Shown one piece after another: positions 16,027 to 25,478 of a stretch of DNA of 35,934 nucleotides. Below the pieces are notes generated by a model that saw only the letters and a list, made by a program, of their open reading frames with translations, was not told the DNA's origin and searched no databases. Source of the DNA: Chloroflexota bacterium (lineage in GTDB: Bacteria; Chloroflexota; Dehalococcoidia; Lucifugimonadales; Lucifugimonadaceae); contig JAJRZP010000048.1 in NCBI GenBank assembly GCA_024275195.1, forward strand, positions 1 to 35,934. The letters run 5' to 3'. Both the position numbers and the translations under genes were made by a program. Each line of letters begins with the position of its first letter. Positions within the stretch are counted from its first letter, which is position 1.

Positions 16027-16075
16027 CCAACGGTTTTCAGTAAGCAACGTCATACGTAACTTTTTGGAGAGAGCA

Positions 16076-16708
16076 ATGCAGCAAACTGCTGTCCACGGAA
16101 AACAAGCGAAACCATATTCCCTGTTGGGACCGGTCGAGCCGTCATTATTCGAGCGTCTGGTACCGAAGGCCACTGTCTGGCATAAATCGGCGGCAGTTGT
16201 AGCCGGTGTCCTTCTTGTTGCGTTGCTCGCACAGATCCGTTTCTTCCTCCCGGACAATCCAGTGCCGATCACTTTGCAGGGGTTTGGTGTCCTCATGCTC
16301 GGAGGTGTGCTGGGCTGGCGGATGGGGCTTGCCTCTGCTGCTGCCTACTATCTGGTCGGAACGGCCGGACTGCCAGTCTTAGCAAACGGCGGTGCGGGTT
16401 GGGAATACGCCATACAGGGTGTAACCGGCGGATACCTGCTTGGATTCATTCTTTCTGCCGGTGTGATCGGGTATCTCTCTCAACGGGGCTGGAACCGTGG
16501 GCGGAGTCTGTGGCCGATGCTAATCGGCTCACTGATAATTTACATTCCTGCCCTGATCTGGCTGAGTGTGTTCGACCTGCCGTGGCCCGCAGAAGGCGAG
16601 CTATTCTCTGCCGCTCTGTACCCGTTCATTCCTGGCGATGTTTTGAAGCTGATGGCTGCGGCTGCGGTTACTGGCGGCATGTGGCGTCTGGTTGATCGGA
16701 GGCGGTAA
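16076..16708 (+). CDS. bioY: Biotin transporter substrate-binding subunit BioY
   Basis: A 210-residue membrane protein, the S component of an ECF-type biotin importer. ATG 16076 is chosen because GGAGAG lies four bases upstream; the frame also has a TTG at 16064, but that overlaps this ribosome binding site. About six membrane segments are visible. BioY landmarks are NPVPITLQGFGVLMLGGVLG, the GLPVLANGGAG loop with GGYLLGF, and the C-terminal FIPGDVLKLMAA. An N-terminal extension of about 35 residues precedes the first helix. No ECF ATPase or T-subunit gene lies nearby, so it either works alone or shares an energising module encoded elsewhere. It may read through into aspS (74-base gap). Confidence 0.93.
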   Translation: MQQTAVHGKQAKPYSLLGPVEPSLFERLVPKATVWHKSAAVVAGVLLVALLAQIRFFLPDNPVPITLQGFGVLMLGGVLGWRMGLASAAAYYLVGTAGLPVLANGGAGWEYAIQGVTGGYLLGFILSAGVIGYLSQRGWNRGRSLWPMLIGSLIIYIPALIWLSVFDLPWPAEGELFSAALYPFIPGDVLKLMAAAAVTGGMWRLVDRRR

Positions 16709-16782
16709 CTCCGCTTCAGTAATTCTCTGGTGCAGTTCATTGAACCGCCAGATTCATCAGTCGAACGAACAGGATTATCACG

Positions 16783-18582
16783 GTGTACAAGGACACGGAT
16801 TGCGGTGAACCCCGCGAATCGATGGTTGGCTCGCAAATTACGGTTGCTGGTTGGGTCCACAGAAGGCGCGATCACGGCAACCTGATTTTTATCGATCTTC
16901 GAGACCGAAGCGGGCTTCTGCAGGTTGTGTTCAATCCCGAGCACGGCGAAAAAGCTCACGATCTTGCACAGAGCCTGAGATCGGAATGGGTGGTACAACT
17001 CACCGGCAAAGTGGTTGCGCGACTTTCTGGGGCCGAGAATCCTGATTTACCGACCGGTGGAGTGGAGCTTTCAGTCACTGATCTGGTAATTCTGAACCGC
17101 TCGATTACACCTCCATTTGAAATTTCGGACGACGTTGAGGTCGATGCCAACACCCGGTTGAAGTACCGGTTCATGGATCTACGCCGACCGCGTATGCAGG
17201 AACTCCTGAAGCTCCGCCATAAGGTAACTCACACAATGTGGAACTACCTGACAGAACAGGGCTTCACGCAAGTTGAGACGCCGATCCTCATCAAAAGCAC
17301 GCCCGAGGGTGCGCGCGACTATGTGGTTCCAAGCCGAGTGCATCCAGGTGATTTTTATGCGCTGCCGCAATCGCCCCAGCAACTGAAACAATTGCTGATG
17401 GTCTCCGGGGTCGAACGGTATTTCCAGATAGCGCGTTGTTTCCGTGACGAAGACCTGCGAGCCGATCGCCAGCCCGAACATACCCAGCTCGATTTCGAGA
17501 TGTCGTTCGTTCATCAGGACGATGTCATGGAGGTCGTCGAAGATCTATACACGCTCATCGCGACAGAGACGGTTCCAGAAACAACGGTTTCAGGCCCATT
17601 TCCGCGCCTGACGTACGCCGAGTCCATGGAGCGGTTCGGCACAGACAAGCCCGATATCAGGTTCGGACTGGAACTGACAACAATCACCGACACCGCAGCG
17701 AGTTCTGAAGCTCGGGTATTTCAGGCCGTCGCGTCGTCCGGTGGTTCGATTCGAGGATTCGTCGCCCCGGAGTGTGGTAATTACGGTCGGCGTCAGACGG
17801 ACGACCTGACGGAGTATGCGAAGTCGAGCGGTGCACAGGGTCTGGTCTTTATCGCAATCGATGAAAGCGCACCCTCGATTGATGCGCTCGAAGACGAACA
17901 CGTCAAATCACCATTGAAGAAATTCCTTTCACTCGACGTAATCAAGAAGATTGCGACTGAGATGGGTGCAGAACCGGGCGATCTTATGCTGATCGTTGCC
18001 GGTACCGAGAAGCTGGTGAACACAGTTCTCTCGAATCTGCGGAGTGAGATGGCGAGACGATTGGATCTGGTAGATTCGAAAGAGCTTGCGTTTGTGTGGG
18101 TTTACGATTTTCCGTTGTTCGAATGGGATGAAGAGCTTAAAAAATACGAACCAGCGCACCATGTATTCTCTTCGCCGAAAGCTGAACACATGGATTTCCT
18201 CGACACCGACCCGGGCAAGGTGATTGGCACGTTGTGGGACCTCGTCTGCAACGGATCAGAGATGGGGTCGGGAAGCATTCGGATTCACGACAAGGATCTC
18301 CAGACAAAACTATTCAATATCATCGGATACACCGAAGACCAGATTAGCGAACGGTTCGGGCAGCTTCTTACGGCGTTTACATATGGCGCTCCACCGCACG
18401 GCGGGATGGGACTTGGTCTGGATCGACTGGTCGCCATACTGGCCGGAGAAGACGCAATTCGTGAAGTGATCGCCTTCCCCAAAACCCAATCGGCGTTCGA
18501 TCCGCTGTTTGAAGCACCTTCACGTATTGAACAGCAGCAACTTGATGAACTGCACATTCGGGTCGTAATGCCAAAAACCTAG
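16783..18582 (+). CDS. aspS: Aspartyl-tRNA synthetase
   Basis: A 599-residue class IIb synthetase that charges tRNA-Asp (or both tRNA-Asp and tRNA-Asn if non-discriminating). The N-terminal OB fold binds the anticodon (VAGWVHRRRDHGNLIFIDLR). Motif 2 is RYFQIARCFRDEDLRADR with QPEHTQLDFEMSF, a bacterial GAD insertion lies in about residues 300-420, and motif 3 is APPHGGMGLGLDRLVA. Length is normal for the bacterial type. GTG start; the protein then opens MYKDTDCGE, matching the usual CGELR region. A strong hairpin lies downstream, so it probably ends this transcription unit. Confidence 0.97.
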   Translation: MYKDTDCGEPRESMVGSQITVAGWVHRRRDHGNLIFIDLRDRSGLLQVVFNPEHGEKAHDLAQSLRSEWVVQLTGKVVARLSGAENPDLPTGGVELSVTDLVILNRSITPPFEISDDVEVDANTRLKYRFMDLRRPRMQELLKLRHKVTHTMWNYLTEQGFTQVETPILIKSTPEGARDYVVPSRVHPGDFYALPQSPQQLKQLLMVSGVERYFQIARCFRDEDLRADRQPEHTQLDFEMSFVHQDDVMEVVEDLYTLIATETVPETTVSGPFPRLTYAESMERFGTDKPDIRFGLELTTITDTAASSEARVFQAVASSGGSIRGFVAPECGNYGRRQTDDLTEYAKSSGAQGLVFIAIDESAPSIDALEDEHVKSPLKKFLSLDVIKKIATEMGAEPGDLMLIVAGTEKLVNTVLSNLRSEMARRLDLVDSKELAFVWVYDFPLFEWDEELKKYEPAHHVFSSPKAEHMDFLDTDPGKVIGTLWDLVCNGSEMGSGSIRIHDKDLQTKLFNIIGYTEDQISERFGQLLTAFTYGAPPHGGMGLGLDRLVAILAGEDAIREVIAFPKTQSAFDPLFEAPSRIEQQQLDELHIRVVMPKT

Positions 18583-18657
18583 CATCACGCATACGTGTAG
18601 ATGCTCTGAAATTTAGAAGCCAGAAAACTCGACCCTGAGTTACACTTATCGGTAATC

Positions 18658-18682
18658 AACGAGCGCCTCGTGGCGCTCGTTT
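18658..18682 (+). terminator. Perfect 10-bp hairpin after aspS
   Basis: AACGAGCGCC (18658-18667) pairs fully with GGCGCTCGTT (18672-18681) around a TCGT tetraloop. The T tract is only three long, but stem strength and position between aspS and tig support a terminator. Confidence 0.65.
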
Positions 18683-18752
18683 AATGCATGGATCTACCGT
18701 GCTGCTCCTTTATAAAGAGCTATCTGACCAACTGATTGTTTCGGAGAACGCG

Positions 18753-20174
18753 TTGAAAGTTACTCGCGACGATGGAGAAAATCGTCAGGCTATTCTTCAC
18801 ATCGAGGTAGAAGAAGATCGCGTGGAGAAGCATCTCCAGCGTGCTCACCAGAAAGTTTCGGCGCGCGTTAATATTCCCGGCTTCCGCAAAGGTAAGGCTC
18901 CTCGCAGAATTGTCGAGCAGTTCGTAGGTCGTGACTATCTTCTCGATGAAGCGATGGAAACTCTGGTTCCCGAGGCAGTCGGGGTTGCAGTAGAAGAGTC
19001 GGATATCGAATCGACTCACACTCCACCACGTGTGAATGTGATCGAACGGGATCCGATCGTCAAAATTGACGCAACGGTCGCACTTCCACCCATTGCCAAA
19101 CTTGGCGACTACAAGAAACTCAGCTTCGACGATCAAATTGAATCGGTAAGTGAAGAACAGATCACCGAGCAGTTGACTCAGATCCAGGAATCGAAGGCAA
19201 CATGGGAGCCAGTGAAACGGGCTGCCAAGTTCGGAGACCTACTGACGATTACGTCCCAGGGTCTGGTTGAAGGTAAAGATTTTGCCAGTGTCGACGGTAG
19301 CGAATTCCTGATTGAAGCCGGAAGTATGAATCCTGTACCGGGGTTTGCCGAGAAGCTCAAAGGGATGAAAGCCGGCGATTCGAAGGAATTCGAGATCGAA
19401 ATTCCTGCCGATTATCCGAACGAAGAATTTGCCAATAAAACTGCGAATTTCACCATTGAAGTTTCAGAGGTTAAAAAGAAAGAGTTGCCAAAACTGACGG
19501 ATGCGCTGGCAGCCTCCCTCGGCGAAGATTTCAAGACTCTCGCGGAATTACGTGCTCGAATTAGCGATAATCTCGAAGCGCAGGCCAAAGACGGTTTGCG
19601 AAGATCGCTAGAGGAAAAAATAGTTGATGCACTGGTCGAGGGAGCCGAGTTCGAAGTTTCGCCGATGACCATCGAACACGAAGCCGAGCACGTGCTGGAG
19701 GATCAACAGCGACAGTTGGCCCAGTACAATATTGATTTCCAGCAGTACATTCAGGGAATTGGGAAATCATCTGAGGAAATGGTTGCCGAGGCGAAGGATT
19801 CAGCCGAATTGCGACTCAAGCGGATGCTCGTTATCGATACTCTTGCAGAAGAGACTGAGGCATCTGTCAGCGATGAAGAAGTCGCTGTCGAAATCGCTCG
19901 TATGCAGGAAACCCCGCAGTACGCGAATGAGAATCTTGATACAGACGAGGCGCGTGATGCGGTTCAGCACATACTCCGTCGGCGCACGGCAATCGATCAG
20001 GTGATTGAGATAACCCACAAGCCCAAGACAGCGAAGGCCAGGGCAAAAAAGACGACAGAAACGAAGACAGATTCTGCTGCCAGTGCGAAAGCCGGGGCAG
20101 CACCCAAAAAGAAACCGGCCAGCTCTGCTGAGGCGAAAAAACCGAGCAAAGCCGCCAAGAGTGACACGAAATAA
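18753..20174 (+). CDS. tig: Trigger factor (ribosome-associated chaperone/prolyl isomerase)
   Basis: A 473-residue protein if translation starts at TTG 18753. That codon has GGAG about six bases upstream and gives the family N-terminus [20 protein letters not shown]; the frame is open upstream to ATG 18684, which would add 23 residues unlike the family. The ribosome-docking loop [14 protein letters not shown] is present, followed by the FKBP-like isomerase domain (about 145-235) and the long helical chaperone domain. The last 50 residues are an unusual Lys/Ala/Ser/Thr-rich tail ([14 protein letters not shown]... ending KAAKSDTK). First gene of the tig-clpP-clpX cluster. Confidence 0.93.
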   Translation: MKVTRDDGENRQAILHIEVEEDRVEKHLQRAHQKVSARVNIPGFRKGKAPRRIVEQFVGRDYLLDEAMETLVPEAVGVAVEESDIESTHTPPRVNVIERDPIVKIDATVALPPIAKLGDYKKLSFDDQIESVSEEQITEQLTQIQESKATWEPVKRAAKFGDLLTITSQGLVEGKDFASVDGSEFLIEAGSMNPVPGFAEKLKGMKAGDSKEFEIEIPADYPNEEFANKTANFTIEVSEVKKKELPKLTDALAASLGEDFKTLAELRARISDNLEAQAKDGLRRSLEEKIVDALVEGAEFEVSPMTIEHEAEHVLEDQQRQLAQYNIDFQQYIQGIGKSSEEMVAEAKDSAELRLKRMLVIDTLAEETEASVSDEEVAVEIARMQETPQYANENLDTDEARDAVQHILRRRTAIDQVIEITHKPKTAKARAKKTTETKTDSAASAKAGAAPKKKPASSAEAKKPSKAAKSDTK

Positions 20175-20197
20175 CGGAAACCCTGGGGGCAATTGAT

Positions 20198-20884
20198 ATG
20201 ACATCAGGAACTACAACACCAAACTCATTCGGATTCGGCGGAACAGGTTCGGGACAAGGAAAAGACAGCCCGTTACTACAGTTGCCAGAGAGCATCGTTC
20301 CGATGGTGATCGAGACCGGTGCCCGAGGAGAACGGGCATACGACATCTACTCGCTGCTGTTGAAAGAGCGAATTGTTTTTCTCGGAACGCCAATCAACGC
20401 TCAGGTAGCGAACCTGATCGTCGCTCAGCTACTTTTTCTGGCGAGGGAAGATCCTGACAAAGACATCAACCTTTACATCAACTCACCCGGCGGTGAGGTG
20501 TACTCGGGGATGGCGATTTACGACACGATGCAGTTCGTTCCATGCGACGTTGCAACGTTCTCAGTTGGTCTCTGCGCAAGCATGGGCACCGTGTTGCTGA
20601 CCGCGGGAACTGCGGGCAAGCGTTACACGATGCCGAACTCGACAATCCACATGCACCAGCCGCTGAGCGGCACTCAGGGTCAGGCATCGGATATTGAGAT
20701 TCACGCACGTGAGACCTTGAGGATTCAGGACCGTTTGCGCCAGATCATCGCTGACCATACGGGTCAATCTTATGAGCGCATTGCGCGAGACTCTGATCGA
20801 GATTTCTGGTTGAATGCAGAGCAGGCGGCTGAGTATGGACTTGTAGATGAAGTACTGAAACCCGAGTCTCGGACATCTGAGTAG
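20198..20884 (+). CDS. clpP: ATP-dependent Clp protease proteolytic subunit
   Basis: A 228-residue serine protease subunit that forms the double heptamer degrading substrates fed by ClpX. The triad is visible: Ser128 in GLCASMGT (usually GQAASMG), His153 in IHMHQPLSG and Asp202 in [11 protein letters not shown]. Upstream are the oligomerisation and handle-region motifs [10 protein letters not shown] and [19 protein letters not shown]. The first 30 residues are Gly/Ser/Thr-rich and could be a cleaved propeptide. ATG start with a G-rich ribosome binding site (CTGGGGG). It lies 23 bases after tig and 58 bases before clpX. Confidence 0.97.
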   Translation: MTSGTTTPNSFGFGGTGSGQGKDSPLLQLPESIVPMVIETGARGERAYDIYSLLLKERIVFLGTPINAQVANLIVAQLLFLAREDPDKDINLYINSPGGEVYSGMAIYDTMQFVPCDVATFSVGLCASMGTVLLTAGTAGKRYTMPNSTIHMHQPLSGTQGQASDIEIHARETLRIQDRLRQIIADHTGQSYERIARDSDRDFWLNAEQAAEYGLVDEVLKPESRTSE

Positions 20885-20942
20885 AGCCTTTTCGGTCACT
20901 TAGTTAAGCGGTAAAATCGAAAGCACGATAGGCACTCAATAC

Positions 20943-22250
20943 ATGACGACTGATCAGACAAACGGCGGTGGCAGTGACGGTACATCTACCGGAGAGGCCT
21001 ACTCGTGTTCGTTTTGCGGAAAGCCTCAGGAAAGCGTCCGAAGGCTGATTGCAGGACCCTCGAAGATATTCATCTGCAACGAATGTGTTGGCAGGTGCCA
21101 GCAGATCATCACCGATGATCAGCCAATTGTTAAGCCTCACACGAAGCCGACTACGCCACGCGAGATGTTCGAATTGCTCAATGAGTATGTCATCGGGCAG
21201 GAGCGAGCCAAGCGCGTGATTTCGGTGGGCGTATATAACCACTACAAACGCATCTGGTTCGGCACTGAAGATCCGGATGTGGAACTCCAGAAGACCAACG
21301 TGATGCTTGTCGGGCCTACCGGTTGCGGAAAGACCCACCTCGCTCAGACGCTTGCTCGTATTCTGGATGTCCCCTTTGCTATCACCGATGCAACTTCGCT
21401 CACCGAGGCTGGTTATGTTGGTGAGGATGTTGAGAACATCCTACTTCGCCTGATTCAGGATGCTGAGTTCGATATCGCACGAGCTGAGCAGGGCATTATC
21501 TACATCGACGAAATCGACAAGATCGCGCGCAAATCCGCAAATCCGTCCATCACGCGTGACGTGTCAGGCGAGGGTGTGCAACAGGCGCTACTGAAGATTC
21601 TTGAAGGTGCAGTTGTGAACGTTCCGCCACAGGGCGGTCGTAAGCACCCGCATCAGGAATTCCTGCAGATCGACACGTCGAACATCATGTTTATTCTCGG
21701 TGGCGCATTCGACGGTCTCGGCGAGATCATCAAAGGTCGGCAGACGAAGGATGCGACTTCGATCGGATTCAACTCCATCGGCAAAGGCCACGGTGAAGAG
21801 GCGGCAGACTTCACGGCAGTTGAGCCCGGTGATCTACTGCATTTCGGCTTCATTCCCGAATTCATCGGTCGAGTGCCGCTGGTTGTCGGTCTTGCCGATC
21901 TCAGTCACGACGAACTGATACAGGTTCTGACCGAGCCTAAGAATGCACTGGTACGTCAATACGAGGCGCTGTTCAAGATGGATGGCGTCGAACTCGAATT
22001 CGATAAGGCCGCACTGGATGCAACTGCGCGGTTGTCGAAGGATCGCAAGGCCGGTGCACGTGGGCTTCGTTCGATAGTCGAAGAGCTTCTTGTAGATGTG
22101 ATGTACGAACTGCCGTCGATGGATAGCGTTGCGAAGTGCATCATCAGCGAAAAGACAGTGACCGACAATGCGTGGCCGCAGCTTCTGGACGAAGAAGGCA
22201 ATCGCGTGGATGGCGACCTGCCAGAAGGCAAGCACAAGGCTGCAGCCTGA
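20943..22250 (+). CDS. clpX: ATP-dependent Clp protease ATPase subunit ClpX
   Basis: A 435-residue AAA+ unfoldase. The N-terminal zinc-binding dimerisation domain has C22-x2-C25 and C45-x2-C48. Walker A is GPTGCGKT, Walker B is [11 protein letters not shown], the pore loop is in the GYVGEDVE region, the ClpP-binding loop lies in the stretch after [13 protein letters not shown], and sensor 2 is [10 protein letters not shown]. Length is normal. With the preceding clpP it forms ClpXP, and trigger factor upstream delivers client proteins. The gene ends 25 bases before a strong bidirectional terminator. Confidence 0.97.
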   Translation: MTTDQTNGGGSDGTSTGEAYSCSFCGKPQESVRRLIAGPSKIFICNECVGRCQQIITDDQPIVKPHTKPTTPREMFELLNEYVIGQERAKRVISVGVYNHYKRIWFGTEDPDVELQKTNVMLVGPTGCGKTHLAQTLARILDVPFAITDATSLTEAGYVGEDVENILLRLIQDAEFDIARAEQGIIYIDEIDKIARKSANPSITRDVSGEGVQQALLKILEGAVVNVPPQGGRKHPHQEFLQIDTSNIMFILGGAFDGLGEIIKGRQTKDATSIGFNSIGKGHGEEAADFTAVEPGDLLHFGFIPEFIGRVPLVVGLADLSHDELIQVLTEPKNALVRQYEALFKMDGVELEFDKAALDATARLSKDRKAGARGLRSIVEELLVDVMYELPSMDSVAKCIISEKTVTDNAWPQLLDEEGNRVDGDLPEGKHKAAA

Positions 22251-22274
22251 ACAGGGCTTCTAAACTGTGAATGT

Positions 22275-22304
22275 AAAAGCCTTGGCGACTCGCCGGGGCT
22301 TTTT
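22275..22304. terminator. Bidirectional terminator between clpX and purN-like gene
   Basis: AAAAGCC (22275-22281) pairs with GGCTTTT (22297-22303), with an inner GGCG/CGCC stem, and T runs follow on both strands. It ends clpX from the left and the nine-gene minus-strand cluster from the right, overlapping the stop codon of the latter's last gene by two bases. Confidence 0.85.
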
Positions 22305-23121
22305 AGTGTGGGCAATTCTGATGCCCGGCTACTGCCGATTCGACCTCTTCCGTGAGGTCGGTGATTTCGCCTGTACCCGCTGGGTCGATGCGGCCTGCCG
22401 CCACTGCGCGCAGAGTTTCGATCAATAGCGGCCGCTCCCTGAGCAACCCCGCTTCGCGTATCGCTTTGAAAAGCGGAAGTTCTTCACCATGGTCGCTTTT
22501 AAGCGATTCGAAATCAATCCCTCTGATTTCGTTCCAGAGTGAGTCGAATTCAGCGCCTCGTACCGAAAACTTTGCCGTAGCCAGCACCGGCCCCTCATCG
22601 ACATCCTCCGTCGATACGTGGATCATCGCTCCGGTCTCGTCCATGCCTTCGCTGATCACGTCCCACACGGCCTGCTGCCACATACCGATAGTCCCGCCGG
22701 GCAGGGCAGGGTGGAGATTCAGGGTGAGGTACTCAGAGCAAAGGAGCGGGGCGATCAGCATGTAACCCGCGTGTACTGCGATATCTGCGTCGTACGGGCG
22801 TAGCAGCTCGATCACAGCCAGATCAAAATCCTCTCGCAAGATAGCCCACGGCTTGTTATTACGGGATCGCCTGAAATCCCGGGATGAGAGAGTGACGAGT
22901 GGGATGCCACGGGATTCGACAAGTGCAAGAAATTTATCGGTTCGTTTCGTCTGACCTTTGACCCGGTTGGCGAAGACGAACGCCAGTTCTGCCGGAAGTT
23001 CACCTGATTCGATGGCTTCAAGTGTCGAGTTCAGCAAACCGTAGGAGCCTTCACCTCGACCAGTCGAAAACCATCCGATTTTCAATTTGTCCGTACTGCC
23101 TGTAGAGACATTCAAAGTCAC
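22303..23121 (-). CDS. PurN-like formyltransferase
   Basis: A 272-residue member of the formyl transferase fold, which uses 10-formyl-tetrahydrofolate. The catalytic trio of PurN is present in order: N135 and H137 in TLNLHPALPGG, and D175 in STEDVDEGPVL. The N-terminal GWFSTGRGEGSYGLLNSTLEAI stands where PurN has its GNGSNLQA phosphate-binding loop, but it is altered, and the protein is about 60 residues longer than PurN (about 210), including a C-terminal extension. It could be the purine-pathway GAR transformylase or a formyltransferase with another acceptor. It lies three bases after xseB, at the end of the cluster; no other purine gene is near. Confidence 0.8.
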   Translation of the reverse strand: MTLNVSTGSTDKLKIGWFSTGRGEGSYGLLNSTLEAIESGELPAELAFVFANRVKGQTKRTDKFLALVESRGIPLVTLSSRDFRRSRNNKPWAILREDFDLAVIELLRPYDADIAVHAGYMLIAPLLCSEYLTLNLHPALPGGTIGMWQQAVWDVISEGMDETGAMIHVSTEDVDEGPVLATAKFSVRGAEFDSLWNEIRGIDFESLKSDHGEELPLFKAIREAGLLRERPLLIETLRAVAAGRIDPAGTGEITDLTEEVESAVAGHQNCPH

Positions 23122-23124
23122 TGG

Positions 23125-23421
23125 CTAAGCGTCCTCATCGTTAGCGTCGTCATGATCCTCTGGGGCGGGTACGAGATTCATCTGCTCGGCAAAATTTGCC
23201 TGCAACCGGGTGATTTTAAGTTCCGATGAAGAGAGTATCTCGTTGCATCTGGTTGCCAGCTTCATTCCCGATTCGAAAAGCTTCGTTGCTTCGTCAAGTG
23301 ACAACCCACCGGCTTCAAGCTTGCGGACAACATCCTCAAGTTGCGAGAACGAATTCTCGAACGTCTTCGCGGCAGGTTTCGATGGTGATTTTTCGTCTGG
23401 GTTTTGTGGCGAGTCGGTCAT
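23125..23421 (-). CDS. xseB: Exodeoxyribonuclease VII small subunit
   Basis: A 98-residue helical protein with the XseB core FENSFSQLEDVVRKLEAGGL, then SLDEATKLFESGMKLATRC. Several copies coil around one XseA to make exonuclease VII, which degrades single-stranded DNA from both ends. The core is about 65 residues; a Lys/Pro N-terminal stretch and an acidic tail (APEDHDDANDEDA) flank it. It lies downstream of xseA on the same strand after an 89-base gap. Confidence 0.95.
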   Translation of the reverse strand: MTDSPQNPDEKSPSKPAAKTFENSFSQLEDVVRKLEAGGLSLDEATKLFESGMKLATRCNEILSSSELKITRLQANFAEQMNLVPAPEDHDDANDEDA

Positions 23422-23510
23422 GCTTGATCCGTAGAGATGTTGTGCAGGTTGATTGTAGTTGTTGGTTGGTGGAGTTTATGATTGCCGGGCCATCGAGGGA
23501 CAGAAAAATT

Positions 23511-24758
23511 CTAAGGCTCGACGATGTTGTTGGATTCCACAACTTCATCGACGGTTGTCTCAACCGAGCCGTCAGCGAAAGTGACACCAAGCCTGTCGCC
23601 AACTGCGAACTGTCGAGCGCTCGTCGCAGCCGTACCGTCGGCGATACGAGTGATTGTGTAGCCCCGACCGAGTATTTTCGCCGGACCTAGCGCATTCAGA
23701 GACGCTTCGACTGTTGCCAACCGCTGCCTTGACGACTCGACGAGTCGTTGTCCGGCAAGGCGGGCCCTGGCAAGCAGATCATCTATGCGTTGTCGCGGTA
23801 ACGCTGTGTCTGGGATTTTCAGATTTAGACGATCCACCGCCATTTCTAACTGGAACCTGCTGTCACCAATGCTACGGCTGACTATTTCATCGATACGCGC
23901 TGCAAACCCAGCCACGTATCCACTCAGGTCTCGGGTGTCAGGAGCGACGATTTCGGCGGCGGCTGATGGTGTAGGGGCACGTCGGTCGGCGACATAGTCG
24001 GCAATCGTTGTATCGGTTTCGTGGCCAATGGCACTTATTATGGGAACGTTGCTGGCGAATATGGCGCGGGCGACACTTTCTTCATTGAACGCCCACAGAT
24101 CCTCGAGCGAGCCACCACCACGGGCAACGATGGCGACATCGATATCTTCGAGTGCATTGAGCGCCTGAAATGCCTGAATGATCTCGGGGGCTGCTTTCTC
24201 ACCCTGAACCGATGTTGGAATCAATACGATCTCGGCAAGCGGGTATCTTCGTGTGAGGACATTCAAGATGTCTTGAATCACTGCCCCGGTTGGCGATGTG
24301 ACGACCGCGATTCGGGCGGGTAGTTCTGGAAGCGCGCGTTTGCGGGCGCGCTCGAACAGACCTTCAGACTCAAGACGTTTTCGCATCTCTTCGTACGCTT
24401 GTTGAAGGGCTCCGACGCCATCGGGCTCTACCCGATCGACATAGAACTGGAGATCGCCACGTGCCGTGTATATCGAGATCTTCCCATGGCATATCACCTG
24501 GGCTCCGTCTGTTAGAAACTGCCCACCTCGCCCCGATCTGAACATCACGCAACGAAGCACCGATTGTTCATCGCGCATGGCGAAGTAGTGATGGCCGGAC
24601 GACGGATTTCGGTAACCTGAGACCTCACCGACTACTGTCAGATCGGCAAGCCGTGGATCTGCTTCAAGGCTGGACTTCAGGTAGTCAGCAACGGCGCTAA
24701 CGGTGTATGCCGTCTGCCGTCCTGATTGTTCTTCGCCTGAATCGTACTCACCAGTCAT
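23511..24758 (-). CDS. xseA: Exodeoxyribonuclease VII large subunit
   Basis: The catalytic subunit of exonuclease VII, 415 residues from ATG 24758, a typical length. The frame continues open to 25007, but that would add 83 residues, including a poly-Pro run, and would overlap efp; it is rejected. The N-terminal OB domain is YTVSAVADYLKSSLEADPRL...VGEVSGYRNPSSGHHYF, and the catalytic core has ARIAVVTSPTGAVIQDILNVL, VARGGGSLEDLWAFNEE and ISAIGHETDTTIADYVADRRAPTPSAAAE. A C-terminal coiled coil leads to GRGYTITR. Ordered after efp and before xseB. Confidence 0.96.
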   Translation of the reverse strand: MTGEYDSGEEQSGRQTAYTVSAVADYLKSSLEADPRLADLTVVGEVSGYRNPSSGHHYFAMRDEQSVLRCVMFRSGRGGQFLTDGAQVICHGKISIYTARGDLQFYVDRVEPDGVGALQQAYEEMRKRLESEGLFERARKRALPELPARIAVVTSPTGAVIQDILNVLTRRYPLAEIVLIPTSVQGEKAAPEIIQAFQALNALEDIDVAIVARGGGSLEDLWAFNEESVARAIFASNVPIISAIGHETDTTIADYVADRRAPTPSAAAEIVAPDTRDLSGYVAGFAARIDEIVSRSIGDSRFQLEMAVDRLNLKIPDTALPRQRIDDLLARARLAGQRLVESSRQRLATVEASLNALGPAKILGRGYTITRIADGTAATSARQFAVGDRLGVTFADGSVETTVDEVVESNNIVEP

Positions 24759-24843
24759 CAGCGCATTTTTCCACAACTGCGCGGTAGCTACCAGCACGGG
24801 CGACACTAAAACGGTGTCAAAGCTCAGGATCCGTAGCTGATTG

Positions 24844-25407
24844 TTAGTCTGCTCGGCCGGTGTACTCACCGGATGTCGAGTTGACGACGATTTTATCGCC
24901 AGTCGAGACGAATAAGGGAACCTGGAGCACGAGCCCGGTGGTGGTGGTGGCGGGCTTGGTCGCACCACTCTGAGTGTCGCCGCGTAGCCCGACTTCAGTT
25001 TCGCCAATCTCGAGAGTCACAGAGGGGGCTACTTCGACTGATAGCGGCACACCCTGATACATCATCACTTCGATCGTATCCCCCTCGGCTATGTACTTCA
25101 GGGAATCGCCCAGGATTTCTTCGGCAATCGCAAATTGCTCGAATGTCACGGTGTCCATGAAGTGGTGCATGTCGCCATCGGGGTACAGATACTGCACGGT
25201 TGGCGTATCGACTTCGGCCCGGGTCAATTTCTGATTGCCCTGAAGCTTCCGTTCGTAAACGTTGCCCGACTTTACCTGCCGAACCTTCAGCGTGAGGGTA
25301 GGGGGTGCCTTGGGTGCCTGACGATGCTGCCAGTCCAGGATCTGATACACCTCATCATCGAGGATGATGGTCATATTTCGACGGATTTCACCTGAAGATA
25401 TTGTCAT
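24844..25407 (-). CDS. efp: Translation elongation factor P, atypical modification loop
   Basis: A 187-residue three-domain EF-P that relieves ribosome stalling at polyproline. The overall fold is clear (TISSGEIRRNMTIILDDEVYQ, then VQYLYPDGDMHHFMD, and the C-terminal GATKPATTTTGLVLQVPLFV plus TGDKIVVNSTSGEY). The loop that reaches the peptidyl-transferase centre, KPGKGxAF in most EF-Ps, reads HRQAPKAPPTLTL; the Lys that is lysylated or otherwise modified aligns with K33, but the flanking glycines are gone and prolines surround it. It starts at ATG 25407 and lies upstream of xseA. Confidence 0.93.
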   Translation of the reverse strand: MTISSGEIRRNMTIILDDEVYQILDWQHRQAPKAPPTLTLKVRQVKSGNVYERKLQGNQKLTRAEVDTPTVQYLYPDGDMHHFMDTVTFEQFAIAEEILGDSLKYIAEGDTIEVMMYQGVPLSVEVAPSVTLEIGETEVGLRGDTQSGATKPATTTTGLVLQVPLFVSTGDKIVVNSTSGEYTGRAD

Positions 25408-25478
25408 CGCGGTTCCGCAAGTTCCCTAGTGCCTGTTGTTACTCGAATTCGCTAACAAATATACGGTATAGATCGGCT

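Noticed and set aside
18684-18752. Upstream ATG extension of trigger factor.
   Set aside because: The extra 23 residues do not match the family. TTG 18753 has a ribosome binding site and yields the family-type N-terminus.
24759-25007. 83-residue N-terminal extension of XseA with a run of six prolines.
   Set aside because: It overlaps efp and does not resemble XseA; ATG 24758 gives the normal length and N-terminus.
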